A stretch of 64,000 nt of DNA. It comes from Bermanella sp036960565 (GTDB lineage: Bacteria > Pseudomonadota > Gammaproteobacteria > Pseudomonadales > Oceanobacteraceae). Under the pieces are notes generated by a model. The model saw only the letters and a program-made list of their open reading frames with translations, was not told where the DNA came from and ran no database searches. The stretch is taken from assembly GCA_036960565.1 (NCBI GenBank), contig JBALXQ010000025.1:1-64000 (forward strand), given 5' to 3'. This document shows positions 51,673 through 59,316 of this stretch, piece after piece. A program made the translations under genes and the position numbers. Every line of letters begins with the position of its first letter. Positions within the stretch are counted from its first letter, which is position 1.

Positions 51673-52341
51673 TTACCAAGGCAAAGATTCACCGTTAGCA
51701 TGAAAGAGTGAGCCAGTAGTTTCAAGAGTAAGCTCGTTTATACGAGTCACTAAGTTAGATGCCGCGTGAGTGGCAGTAACATCACCTTGTTGGTCTACTA
51801 GGTCGGTTTGAACAAATCCTGGGTGCAGTAACACAAGGCTCACGCCCTTGGGTTTTAAATCTTGCGCTAACGAGGCGGCCGCACTGTTCGCTGCACTTTT
51901 TGACATACGGTAGCCGTACCAGCCGCCCGACGTGTTATCGCCAATAGAGCCCATGCGGCTTGTGATAATCGCTACCTTGCTGCCTTTATTTAAATTCTCT
52001 AAAAGCGATTGAGTCGTTTTTAAAGGCCCCACTGCATTAACCAAAAATTGATGGACCACTGCAGAAAAATCTATATTGCCTAATGTCTCTTCGGTCATGA
52101 TGCCGGCATTGTTAATCACAATATCCAGAGATACATCAGTCAAAGAATTTTTAAGCGTTAATAAATTCTTGTCATCACTGACATCTATGCCTTCAATAAC
52201 GTTTGCATCTTTAAGACTAGCCAGCTCAGTGCTTGCCTTACGACACACGGCATAAACCGTATCGCCTTGGCTAAGATATTGTTTGGTTAGTGCCAAGCCA
52301 ATGCCACGATTAGCGCCGGTGATAAGTATATTTCTGGACAT
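51673..52341 (-). CDS. Short-chain dehydrogenase/reductase
   Basis: 222 residues of the classical SDR fold. The cofactor motif is ITGANRGIGLAL (6-17), with VINNAGIMTEE (about 78) and the active site ITSRMGSIGDNTSGGWYGYRMSKSA (Tyr and Lys spaced YRMSK, Ser upstream). NADP use is suggested by CRKASTEL after the second strand. The substrate is unknown. It is the third gene in the minus operon tautomerase-exported protein-SDR-cupin (gaps 46 and 58 bp). Confidence 0.9.
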   Translation of the reverse strand: MSRNILITGANRGIGLALTKQYLSQGDTVYAVCRKASTELASLKDANVIEGIDVSDDKNLLTLKNSLTDVSLDIVINNAGIMTEETLGNIDFSAVVHQFLVNAVGPLKTTQSLLENLNKGSKVAIITSRMGSIGDNTSGGWYGYRMSKSAANSAAASLAQDLKPKGVSLVLLHPGFVQTDLVDQQGDVTATHAASNLVTRINELTLETTGSLFHANGESLPW

Positions 52342-52387
52342 AATGAGTACCTCTAAAAATGGTTGAAAAAATTAAATATTTACCTGT

Positions 52388-52855
52388 CTATGATTTACAA
52401 ACTTCGCCCTTGTAACGAAGAATTACTTGGCCTTTGTCTAGTTTCATTAAGCCATAGCTATGAAAATCGCCGCGGTAACCGGCAAAGGTGCCGCTTGAAT
52501 CGACTACCGAATAGTTAATCTCTAACATGTAGGCACCTGGTTTATTGGGCACCTTGGTAAGCGTGGCAGTATCCTGAGTTTTCAGAACGCCATTGGTGTC
52601 GCTAATAAAATGGTGGGCCATGTCTAGCACTAAACCGCTATCAGTTTTAGTCTGGCCTTTTACCAGTGCATGAGCGCCGGTCATCGTGCCGCTAAGCGCC
52701 GCCACTAAATGGGTTTCATCCATGGCTTCGGCCAAACCCATGCCGCCAATATCAATACATTGTTGCGCGGCATTTGCGCTAAAGGCGCTAAAGAAAAGTG
52801 CTGGAACGATGAGCATTTTTTTTAATAACGATTTACTACGTTTAATAATTGTCAT
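52388..52855 (-). CDS. Exported protein of unknown function
   Basis: 155 residues from ATG 52855 (an in-frame ATG at 52897 lacks a signal-like start). The signal peptide is KMLIVPALFFSAFSANAAQQ. The mature protein has two Cys near its ends (QQCIDIG and EVCKS), possibly paired, and a compact strand-rich body with SGTMTGAHALVKGQTKTDSG and GTFAGYRGDFHSYGLMKL. The pattern resembles allene oxide cyclase-barrel-like or lipocalin-like periplasmic proteins, but no assignment is secure. Confidence 0.65.
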   Translation of the reverse strand: MTIIKRSKSLLKKMLIVPALFFSAFSANAAQQCIDIGGMGLAEAMDETHLVAALSGTMTGAHALVKGQTKTDSGLVLDMAHHFISDTNGVLKTQDTATLTKVPNKPGAYMLEINYSVVDSSGTFAGYRGDFHSYGLMKLDKGQVILRYKGEVCKS

Positions 52856-52879
52856 GGTGTGGATACCTGTTTTGATTAG

Positions 52880-52900
52880 CCGATGCTCTGAGAGCATCGG
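52880..52900 (-). terminator. Hairpin between the tautomerase and exported-protein genes
   Basis: CCGATGCTCT and AGAGCATCGG pair as a 10-bp palindrome separated by one base; in an RNA, about 8 bp would pair around a 5-nt loop. It may partly terminate or process the operon transcript. Confidence 0.5.
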
Positions 52901-52943
52901 TTTGTAGAAGTTAAATAATGGCTATTGAGTTATGCCTATTAAG

Positions 52944-53354
52944 TTAGGAGAAGGCCGCAATAATTTCTTCGTTGGTGGCCGCCGCGCCATTAAAATTCCA
53001 AGCACCGTCTACAGCGTGTACCACATTGATATGAATGTGCTCACGCGGCTGTGTATTACCTGATAGGCGCACGATGATATCGGTGGCTTCTTTAAAGTAG
53101 GCTTGGCGAACACTGTGATCGCTAAAAGCAAAAGAAGGTGTACGCCATTCTGCCCACACGCCCTTGGCTGGCTTGCCGCCAAAGAAGGTTTGAGATGCTG
53201 GCAATACCTGCACGGTGGCAGTGATGTTTGGGGTCATCACTTCATTGCCTAATAGGCCGTGGGCTTTAAGCATGGCGTTGGTTAATTCCTCAACCGCTTG
53301 TGCTTCTGTGCCTACAGGTAGAACGCCGGCGCTTAGAGTTAGTCGTAATGGCAT
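52944..53354 (-). CDS. Tautomerase-superfamily protein
   Basis: 136 residues starting MPLRLTLSAG, so removal of Met would expose the catalytic N-terminal proline (Pro1) of the tautomerase superfamily. The length is twice that of a 4-oxalocrotonate tautomerase, as in MIF/malonate semialdehyde decarboxylase-type fused forms; HIHINVVHAVDGAWNFNG resembles the second beta-alpha-beta unit. It is the first gene of the minus operon and faces the TetR gene across the triple operator, so it is most likely its target. Confidence 0.78.
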   Translation of the reverse strand: MPLRLTLSAGVLPVGTEAQAVEELTNAMLKAHGLLGNEVMTPNITATVQVLPASQTFFGGKPAKGVWAEWRTPSFAFSDHSVRQAYFKEATDIIVRLSGNTQPREHIHINVVHAVDGAWNFNGAAATNEEIIAAFS

Positions 53355-53405
53355 GGGTAAATCCTCGTTTTGTTTAAGATAAAAAGCTTTGTTTAAATGT
53401 TGTTG

Positions 53406-53469
53406 GATAGTGATCGTTATCTACAATAAGATAGTGACCGTTATCTTGTCAAGGGTAACGATCGTTATT
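53406..53469. promoter_or_regulatory. Triple operator with exact 24-bp spacing
   Basis: Three 16-bp near-palindromes, GATAGTGATCGTTATC (53406-53421), GATAGTGACCGTTATC (53430-53445) and GGTAACGATCGTTATT (53454-53469), start exactly 24 bp apart. The third contains the perfect palindrome TAACGATCGTTA. They lie between the divergent tautomerase and tetR genes. Confidence 0.88.
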
Positions 53470-53546
53470 TTATGATATGATGTTTGACATTAGGCTCATA
53501 ATTGAGCTCGTATATTGCTTAAGGCATTGAATTTAAAGAGATTTTT

Positions 53547-54104
53547 ATGAGATATAAACCGGATCAAAAAAAACAGACCCATGACAAGATAGTGGATGCC
53601 GCTGGGCGCAGCTTTCGTAAAAATGGCTTCAGTGGCATTGGGGTAGATGGCTTGGCCAAAGAGGCCGGGGTGACATCAGGTGCCTTTTATAAGCATTTTA
53701 AATCTAAAAAAGCGGCATTTGAGTCGGCGGTGGTGGAGGGTTTAAAAGAGGTTCAGGAAGGCATTAGCCATTTGGAATCTGAGCATGGTGAAAGCTGGTG
53801 GTCAGAGTTTGCTGACTTATACGTGAACGACCGCAGAACCTGCGATGCTCAATACAGTTGTGGTTTGCAAAGTCTTAGCGCTGAAGTGTCGCGTGGCGAG
53901 CCAGAACTTAAAGCCGTGTATGAAAAAGAGCTTTTAAGCATTGCGGATTTAGCCAGTGGTACCAGTGATGGTCAGCCTAGTGATGAAACTTGGCAGAAGC
54001 TGGCCATGTTAGTGGGGGGGGTTACCATGGCACGGGCAGTAAATGATCCTGAGCTATCTGAGAAAATTGGCCAGGCCATTCGTAATAGTGAATTATTTAA
54101 ATAG
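53547..54104 (+). CDS. TetR-family regulator
   Basis: 185 residues. The HTH is KIVDAAGRSFRKNGFSGIGVDGLAKEAGVTSGAFYKHFKSKKAAFESAV (about 15-62), the type found in nemR/AcrR-like TetR proteins. The ligand domain has two cysteines in RRTCDAQYSCGL, which could sense electrophiles. The gene faces the tautomerase/SDR/cupin operon; the three operators in between suggest that it represses both itself and that operon. Confidence 0.92.
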   Translation: MRYKPDQKKQTHDKIVDAAGRSFRKNGFSGIGVDGLAKEAGVTSGAFYKHFKSKKAAFESAVVEGLKEVQEGISHLESEHGESWWSEFADLYVNDRRTCDAQYSCGLQSLSAEVSRGEPELKAVYEKELLSIADLASGTSDGQPSDETWQKLAMLVGGVTMARAVNDPELSEKIGQAIRNSELFK

Positions 54105-54120
54105 TGTTTATCCGATGGCT

Positions 54121-54141
54121 CTAAGCCAACGGAAGGCTTAG
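54121..54141 (+). terminator. Weak hairpin after tetR
   Basis: CTAAGCC and GGCTTAG (7-bp stem, 7-nt loop), 17 bp after the tetR stop; no T-run. Confidence 0.35.
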
Positions 54142-54337
54142 GTGCTTTAGGCCTTATTGTGGTCGGTTGACCTGATGCATCTAACTCTAGATGGAAATGA
54201 AAACAAAAGATAATAAACGGCCTTAGCATACATTGCGCCGTGCTTAATCTGTGCAACACTAAATAGGCGAAGGTGCCTTTATGTCTGGTTTACATAAGTA
54301 TCTCGTTAATTACAGGAGCTAGATATGAGGAGGGAAT

Positions 54338-55129
54338 ATGAAAGCAAGTAGTCGTTTATTATCAGTTAGCCAGCTTATGCTTGTTATATTCTTCGGTTGT
54401 ATCAGTCATTTGGTTTTGTCTGAGCCCTTAGAGGTTAAAGTTAATTCCACCCATTTCCCTCCTTATTTTGAAGAAAAAGATAAAGAGCGCGCCAGTATGG
54501 CGGTGGATATGATTGAAATAATGAATAATTTTCAATCGAAGTATTTATTTACTTTGGTAAGCAATCCTCCTAGGCGGCGTTTTTTGTCTTTTGAACAAGG
54601 TCGTTACGATTTATCTTTTTTTGATCATATGCATTGGGGGTGGGATAAGTATTCTGTTCAGGCCACTAAGGTGTACCTGCGCGGTGGTGAAAAATATGTG
54701 GCCCTAGCCAAATCCGAACGGGGTCAGGAATATTTTAATAACTTTAAAGGTAAGCGCTTGGGAGGGTTTCTAGGTTATCACTATGGGCTTGCCAACTTTA
54801 ACAGTGATCCTAAAGTGCTTGAAAAAGAATTTAACATGGAATTATCTAACACACATGAGGGTAACTTATTAAAGGTAATTGAGGGGCGCATTGATGTCGC
54901 CATTTTAACAGATGCTTTTCTGAGTCGGTTTTTGGTATTGAATCCTGAGAAAAAAAACTTGCTTCTGGTGTCGGACATTTGGGATCAAGAATATAACTTT
55001 TCCATGATCGTACGAAAAAACATTTCCCCTAGTGCAGAAGAGATGGATTCGCTACTGGCAAATATGGAATTGGCCGGGGCTTTATCTCCGCTTTGGGAAA
55101 AGTATGGTATTCCTCATACTGCGTACTAA
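54338..55129 (+). CDS. Periplasmic substrate-binding protein (SBP_bac_3-like)
   Basis: 263 residues. The ribosome site AGGAGGGAAT is strong. The signal peptide ends VLSEPLE. The body starts VKVNSTHFPPYFEEKDKERASMAVDMIEIMN and contains FLGYHYGLANFNSDPKVLEKEF; type 2 periplasmic-binding fold. No permease genes adjoin, as for the other three in this window. The FPPYFEE start resembles proteins described as orphan amino-acid-like binding proteins. Ligand unknown. Confidence 0.75.
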   Translation: MKASSRLLSVSQLMLVIFFGCISHLVLSEPLEVKVNSTHFPPYFEEKDKERASMAVDMIEIMNNFQSKYLFTLVSNPPRRRFLSFEQGRYDLSFFDHMHWGWDKYSVQATKVYLRGGEKYVALAKSERGQEYFNNFKGKRLGGFLGYHYGLANFNSDPKVLEKEFNMELSNTHEGNLLKVIEGRIDVAILTDAFLSRFLVLNPEKKNLLLVSDIWDQEYNFSMIVRKNISPSAEEMDSLLANMELAGALSPLWEKYGIPHTAY

Positions 55130-55245
55130 CCAATCTTTCTATTAATCAATTAGCAATCGCCCCGTTCTTTTACCAACATTAAGTTGTGTTTTCATAAACG
55201 TCCTTTGTTATTATCTATGTCTCATTTGAATACAGGAGCTGACAG

Positions 55246-55644
55246 ATGATAAAGGGAAGTTGCTTATGTACCCAAGTACAGTATGAGTATCATGGAGAGA
55301 TAACCGAGTTGGCTGTGTGCCATTGCCACCAATGCAAGCGCGCTCAGGGCACTGCATTTGTTACTAACGCTCCCATTGAAAGTACAAAATTAAAATGGAT
55401 CTCAGGTGAAACGTTGCTTAAGTCTTATTACTCTAGCGAAAATAAACGGCGAGTATTTTGTGAAAATTGTGCCAGCCCACTATTTAGTCAGCGCACCGAC
55501 ATGCCAGAAACTATGCGCTTACGGGTAGGCACGGTAACCCATGGCCATATCCCACAACCTGATTATCAAATTTATTGTGAATCTATTTCCAGCTGGCTTT
55601 TACTGGACGAAAACAAACCCAAGCATCAGAAAAATATAACCTAG
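55246..55644 (+). CDS. GFA-family zinc protein
   Basis: 132 residues. Zn-binding cysteines: CLCTQVQYEY, CHCHQCKRAQGTAF (about 26-39) and FCENCASPLF (about 70-79). It belongs to the GFA/CENP-V fold, distinct in sequence from the copy at 40,429. The ribosome site ACAGGAGCTGACAG is clear. It starts a three-gene run with the polysaccharide lyase and the dioxygenase (24- and 5-bp gaps). Substrate unknown. Confidence 0.85.
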   Translation: MIKGSCLCTQVQYEYHGEITELAVCHCHQCKRAQGTAFVTNAPIESTKLKWISGETLLKSYYSSENKRRVFCENCASPLFSQRTDMPETMRLRVGTVTHGHIPQPDYQIYCESISSWLLLDENKPKHQKNIT

Positions 55645-55668
55645 CTTTTTAGTCGGCTAACTCATTTT

Positions 55669-56439
55669 ATGAAAATTAAAATTCTATTATTGTTTTTTGT
55701 GGCTGTTGTTTTCATCTGTCGGGCTCAAGGGCAAGAGGGAGACTTTGGCTTATTTAATCGATCTTTGAATAATACTGCCCATGGTTATCAAATAGTGATT
55801 GATCCCACTGGATCTGCTCCTACAAAACAGGTGGAAGCATTTGAGGTGCGCCCAGGTGATTGCTTTTCTAATAGTAGTTGGAATGATTGCCGCAGCGATC
55901 GCGAGCGCAGTGAGTTATCAGAGGCAAATAAAAACACCGTCGAAGGTGATGAGTACTGGTATAGCTGGTCATTTTATCTTGCCAAAGATTTCCCCAATAT
56001 TTCCCCAACTAAAGCAACGTTTGGCCAGTTTCATCAGCGGAGCTCACATCCTATTTGGATGTTTGAGCACAACAAAGAAGGGTTGTATCTCACCAAACTA
56101 GTTTCGGGAGTGATTGAAAAATACGCTTTGTTAGCAGAGGACACGTTGCGAGGTAAATGGCACAAAATTGAAATTCATGTTAAATGGTCAAAAGACAAGG
56201 ACGGGTTTTTTAATGTTTGGCTGGATACTGTTCGCAAGGTGAGTTTTCAGGGACAAACTATGGATGCCAAAAATGTATATTTTAAGTACGGTTTGTATCG
56301 CGCATTTTTATCCCGTTACCAGCCGTTAAATATCCAGGGTAATTTGGATGCCATTGAAGTGCCCAAGCAAAAAATTTACTACGCCAATGTTAAACGGGCC
56401 ACTTCTAGAAAGGGCCTAACACCGTTGATAGAGCATTAA
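55669..56439 (+). CDS. Secreted polysaccharide lyase-like protein (heparin lyase I fold)
   Basis: 256 residues with a Sec signal peptide (LLLFFVAVVFICRAQGQE). The body follows the heparin lyase I/PF14099 jelly roll: SDRERSELSEAN, GDEYWYSWSFYLAKDFPN, ATFGQFHQR, LRGKWHKIEIHVKWSKDKDGFFNVWLD, and YFKYGLYRAF near the end. The conserved Gln/His in GQFHQ and the YxxxR end may be catalytic. Polysaccharide (alginate, glucuronan or heparan-like) degradation is likely, but the substrate cannot be called. Placed between GFA and PhyH genes. Confidence 0.82.
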   Translation: MKIKILLLFFVAVVFICRAQGQEGDFGLFNRSLNNTAHGYQIVIDPTGSAPTKQVEAFEVRPGDCFSNSSWNDCRSDRERSELSEANKNTVEGDEYWYSWSFYLAKDFPNISPTKATFGQFHQRSSHPIWMFEHNKEGLYLTKLVSGVIEKYALLAEDTLRGKWHKIEIHVKWSKDKDGFFNVWLDTVRKVSFQGQTMDAKNVYFKYGLYRAFLSRYQPLNIQGNLDAIEVPKQKIYYANVKRATSRKGLTPLIEH

Positions 56440-56444
56440 TTTCT

Positions 56445-57239
56445 ATGTCCATGATAATTGATACAATAGAAAATAAAAGGGGGAAACCTGCCGTGATCGA
56501 AGGTTTTCAAAGAAACGGCTACGTGCTGGAAAAGGGCTTGTTTAGCTTAGAAGAGCTGGCGGAAGTAAGGCGTGTAGTGCAAACCTTTCATGATAAATGG
56601 TTAAAGGATAATCAGGAGTTTTATCAGGAGCGCGCTATTAATAGCGCCTTTTTAACCGCACCTAAATATTTAAACGATCAACAACGCATGGTGCTGTTTG
56701 ATTTTGTTAGCTGCCAAAAAATATTAAATATTTTGCAGAAGGCCATTCCGCAAACACCTGCTTTCATGAATACCCAGCTGTTTTTTAATCCATACAATGC
56801 TCAGCAAGCCAATTACTGGCATCGTGACACTCAGTATCATATGGATTTATCACAGCAGCAGGCGGCTTTGCAGGGCCCTGAAGTGGTCCATATCCGTATT
56901 CCCCTAACCCACGAGCCAGGCATTGAATTAGTGCCCGGTAGTCACACTCGTTGGGACTCGCAAGAAGAGCTAGATGTGCGCATGGAGAAAAACCAGCATA
57001 CAAGCAGTCAGGCGTTAGCAACGGGTCTTGAAATTCCGTTACAGGCTGGCGATGCGTTGTTGTTCTCAGCCAACATGATTCACCGTGGTTTGTACGGTAT
57101 GGATCGCTTTTCCCTAGACCTTTTATATTGCGAATCTGAGCCTGAATTCGTGAAATTCATCCAGCCCGATTGCCTGCCTAACTCGCAGCAATTAAGCCAG
57201 CTTGAAAATCCAAGTATGTTTGTCATGGACAAAGAATAG
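56445..57239 (+). CDS. Phytanoyl-CoA dioxygenase (PhyH) family protein
   Basis: 264 residues of the Fe(II)/2-oxoglutarate oxygenase fold. Metal ligands: H126 and D128 in YWHRDTQYH and the distal His at about 212 in MIHRGLYG; the 2-oxoglutarate Arg is probably the following R. Motif FFNPYNAQQANYWHRD and IELVPGSHTRWDSQEE are typical. It hydroxylates a small molecule or lipid; substrate not known. It is the last gene in the operon with GFA and lyase (5-bp gap); terminator at 57251. Confidence 0.88.
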   Translation: MSMIIDTIENKRGKPAVIEGFQRNGYVLEKGLFSLEELAEVRRVVQTFHDKWLKDNQEFYQERAINSAFLTAPKYLNDQQRMVLFDFVSCQKILNILQKAIPQTPAFMNTQLFFNPYNAQQANYWHRDTQYHMDLSQQQAALQGPEVVHIRIPLTHEPGIELVPGSHTRWDSQEELDVRMEKNQHTSSQALATGLEIPLQAGDALLFSANMIHRGLYGMDRFSLDLLYCESEPEFVKFIQPDCLPNSQQLSQLENPSMFVMDKE

Positions 57240-57250
57240 ACTGAAAATTT

Positions 57251-57271
57251 GGCTGCCTAAAGCAGCCTTTT
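57251..57271 (+). terminator. Terminator of the GFA-lyase-PhyH operon
   Basis: GGCTGC and GCAGCC pair around CTAAA and are followed by TTTTATT; the 34-bp gap to the convergent gene is nearly filled by it. Confidence 0.75.
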
Positions 57272-57272
57272 A

Positions 57273-57698
57273 TTAAAAAGTATATTTTGCCGCTAGCATG
57301 AAATTCAGCGCCATCATGATGAAGTCGGTGACAAAAATAAATAACATGGTTCCCTTTAAAACCTGCCAAACACCACCGCCGCGTTTATTTTGTAAGGCAA
57401 TAGGCACATTAAAAATAAATTGCGAACCGTGAGCCACAGCAAAAACTAATAGTAAAATTGCGCGCTGGGCATCGCTTGGGAAGGTGTCTAGGTTAGTGAC
57501 TAGCAATATATTGCAAAGGGCAAAGGCAAAGTTAAAGCCGCCGACAAATTTTCCAGATGCGATTAAGGTGTTATAAACGGGGGTATCCCTGTGCTCTCTA
57601 GGCACCACCACCTTGGCAAATATTTTAGGGCGTAAAGAGAACACATTAAAGCCCATGGCGAACCAAACGGCATTTAAAATTAGTATTGTTTCTAACAT
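57273..57698 (-). CDS. Four-TM membrane protein in the tautomerase operon
   Basis: 141 residues with four TM helices (about 1-20, 48-68, 80-100, 118-138): LETILILNAVWFAMGFNVF and FAVAHGSQFIFNVPIALQNKRGG in the middle. I do not recognise a named family; it looks like a small DoxX/DUF4345-like membrane protein. It follows the tautomerase gene (25-bp gap) and shares its promoter, which carries two GTTAAC-N4-GTTAAC sites. Confidence 0.65.
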   Translation of the reverse strand: MLETILILNAVWFAMGFNVFSLRPKIFAKVVVPREHRDTPVYNTLIASGKFVGGFNFAFALCNILLVTNLDTFPSDAQRAILLLVFAVAHGSQFIFNVPIALQNKRGGGVWQVLKGTMLFIFVTDFIMMALNFMLAAKYTF

Positions 57699-57723
57699 GA
57701 CAATTACCTTTATTGTTAGTGGT

Positions 57724-57936
57724 TTAGCTCATTAGTTTCTTAAGGCCAGCCGCAGTGAGCTGATGGCCACCAATAGCAAAATTTCCTTCGGGGGATTCAT
57801 TGATAATCACCCAAGCATTCTTCTTAATCTTATCTCCTAACACTTGACCCACGGCATTTGTAATCGCCTGGGTTAGGGCTTCTTTTTGCTCGCTTGATAA
57901 TGCGCCTGCAACGGTATTGTAGTTAATGACTGGCAT
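57724..57936 (-). CDS. 4-oxalocrotonate tautomerase-like enzyme
   Basis: 70 residues, the usual 4-OT length. It starts MPVINYNTV, leaving the catalytic Pro1 after Met removal; TNAVGQVLGDKIKKNAWVIINESPEGNFAIGG covers the single beta-alpha-beta unit, ending in GLKKLMS. It may tautomerise or detoxify unsaturated acids. The promoter upstream (57972-58008) carries a doubled GTTAAC motif identical to the site of the ADH-operon TetR, so both are probably co-repressed. Confidence 0.88.
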   Translation of the reverse strand: MPVINYNTVAGALSSEQKEALTQAITNAVGQVLGDKIKKNAWVIINESPEGNFAIGGHQLTAAGLKKLMS

Positions 57937-58314
57937 GGAACGTACCTTTCTCTATCTAATTATCATATGGTGTTAACGGTTGTTAACTCACGGTTAACGC
58001 ATGTTAACTGCGAAGTGAAAGAATTGTCAATAGGAGTAATTTGGATATCTAGGTCAATTCCTGCATACACCACAGCCAACTAAGTGGGTGCTACCTTCAA
58101 TAACAGCATTTATGCTGGGGTATTTTATAATAGTTGAATTTCGGACAGGGCTAGTGGAGCTTGATACTTATATTTAGGCTGTTGTATGGCTTATTTTATA
58201 TATCTATTTGGTCTCTATGTTTCTCAAACGGTCGTTGTGATCAACTACAATTAATTCTGTGGCTGGGGCCTTGAGTTGGCTTAGCCTCAATTGGAAAGCG
58301 GTAGTGAGGGGCAC
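57937..58314. other. Divergent intergenic region with GTTAAC sites
   Basis: It holds the promoter of the tautomerase operon (minus) and of the small membrane protein (plus). Apart from the operators at 57972-58008 I saw no ORF or strong hairpin; the middle (58030-58280) is plain sequence. Confidence 0.5.
57972..58008. promoter_or_regulatory. Doubled GTTAAC-N4-GTTAAC operator
   Basis: GTTAAC occurs four times, at 57972, 57982, 57993 and 58003, spaced 10, 11 and 10 bp, so all lie on the same face of the helix. This makes two GTTAAC-N4-GTTAAC units about 35 bp upstream of the tautomerase start. The same unit with one mismatch abuts the TetR gene at 50403. Confidence 0.85.
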
Positions 58315-58551
58315 ATGCAAGATAATTTTATCGTTCTGTGGGGTGGGATATTTAGTCTTATTGGTCTGGGTTTTTTTATCTATGGCAAAAGAAAAAAAGC
58401 GGATTTGATGTTTTATACTGGGGTGGCCTTGATGATTTATCCCTACTTTGTTTCCACAGTTATTGCGATGATATTGGCAGGTGTATCGCTGATGTCTTTT
58501 CCTTATTTTTATAAGGTGCTGACGCAGAAACCCATAAGAAGGAAGCGATAA
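58315..58551 (+). CDS. Small two- to three-TM membrane protein
   Basis: 78 residues from ATG 58315, preceded by GTGAGGGGCAC; the in-frame ATG at 58291 is not needed. The sequence FIVLWGGIFSLIGLGFFIYG, KADLMFYTGVALMIYPYFVS and TVIAMILAGVSLMSF contains two or three hydrophobic spans, with a basic tail ending IRRKR. No family recognised. It converges on the SPOR gene with a strong terminator between. Confidence 0.55.
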   Translation: MQDNFIVLWGGIFSLIGLGFFIYGKRKKADLMFYTGVALMIYPYFVSTVIAMILAGVSLMSFPYFYKVLTQKPIRRKR

Positions 58552-58596
58552 GCAAAAATTGCTCCGCGGCTTTAGCTCCTACATCCATGTAATTAA

Positions 58597-58620
58597 AAAA
58601 GCCCACACAAGTGGGCTTTT
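58597..58620. terminator. Bidirectional terminator between the small membrane protein and SPOR genes
   Basis: AAAAGCCCAC and GTGGGCTTTT form a 10-bp stem with loop ACAA and oligo-A/T flanks. Confidence 0.85.
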
Positions 58621-58654
58621 CAATATGTTTTATAAAACGCTAGCGTTTCAAAAC

Positions 58655-59254
58655 CTATAAGACAGTTTTTATTTCAACCGGGTTAATACCCATGCTGACC
58701 ATCTGATCTTGCGCCTTGTTCATCTTGGAACGGTTCACATAAGGCCCCGCAAAGACTCTATACCAGATATTGCCATTTATATTAGCGCTTTCAATCTGAG
58801 TGCTAAAGCCATTCAGGGTTAACTGAGCTTTCATTTGATCGGCCCGTGATTGGGTTTTAAACGAAGCTACCTTCAAACGGTACTGAAGTTTTTGTCCCTT
58901 CTTGTTGTAACCTTTTGGCGTTGATTTGTACTCAGCAACTTTCCCAACTTTGACTTTCTTGTTTTCTAAAATTTCAAAAAATTCATAGTTATCTACCGCC
59001 GTGTTAACGCTTTCATTTTTAGCGCTTTGCGGAATTTGCTCTTTTACCGCTTTTTGCAAAGCTTCGTTGGCAACCTGCTTAGCGCTCTCTTTAATTTTTT
59101 GCTTGGCACTTTTGGCTTGCTCGGCTAACGACTGGGTGATTTTATCAATATCATCATTAGCAGGAATAGTGGTGAGGTAAAATAGAAACCCCACAAAGCT
59201 TAAGGCCACAAGTGGGGTGAATACCCAGACCCAATTAGGTGCACCTTTAGACAT
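58655..59254 (-). CDS. SPOR-domain cell division protein (FtsN-like)
   Basis: 199 residues. A short cytoplasmic N-terminus, one TM (about 8-28, VWVFTPLVALSFVGFLFYLT), a helical periplasmic linker (about 35-110, with KQKIKESAKQVANEALQKAV) and a C-terminal SPOR domain (about 125-199: YRLKVASFKTQSRADQMKAQL, WYRVFAGPYVNRS). SPOR domains bind denuded septal glycan strands. The gene lies directly downstream of argS (62-bp gap) as in Pseudomonas, where this position encodes an FtsN-like protein. The ribosome site is GGAGGTTAACT on the minus strand. Confidence 0.9.
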   Translation of the reverse strand: MSKGAPNWVWVFTPLVALSFVGFLFYLTTIPANDDIDKITQSLAEQAKSAKQKIKESAKQVANEALQKAVKEQIPQSAKNESVNTAVDNYEFFEILENKKVKVGKVAEYKSTPKGYNKKGQKLQYRLKVASFKTQSRADQMKAQLTLNGFSTQIESANINGNIWYRVFAGPYVNRSKMNKAQDQMVSMGINPVEIKTVL

Positions 59255-59316
59255 ATTAGTTAACCTCCGTTGTTAACTGAGCAAAATGTACAGGTAAGCT
59301 TTGTAAGGTTGTCATA

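Noticed and set aside
59259..59277. GTTAAC twice before the SPOR gene
   Set aside because: The spacing (7 bases between hexamers) does not match the N4 arrangement of the TetR-type sites; part of it is the ribosome site.
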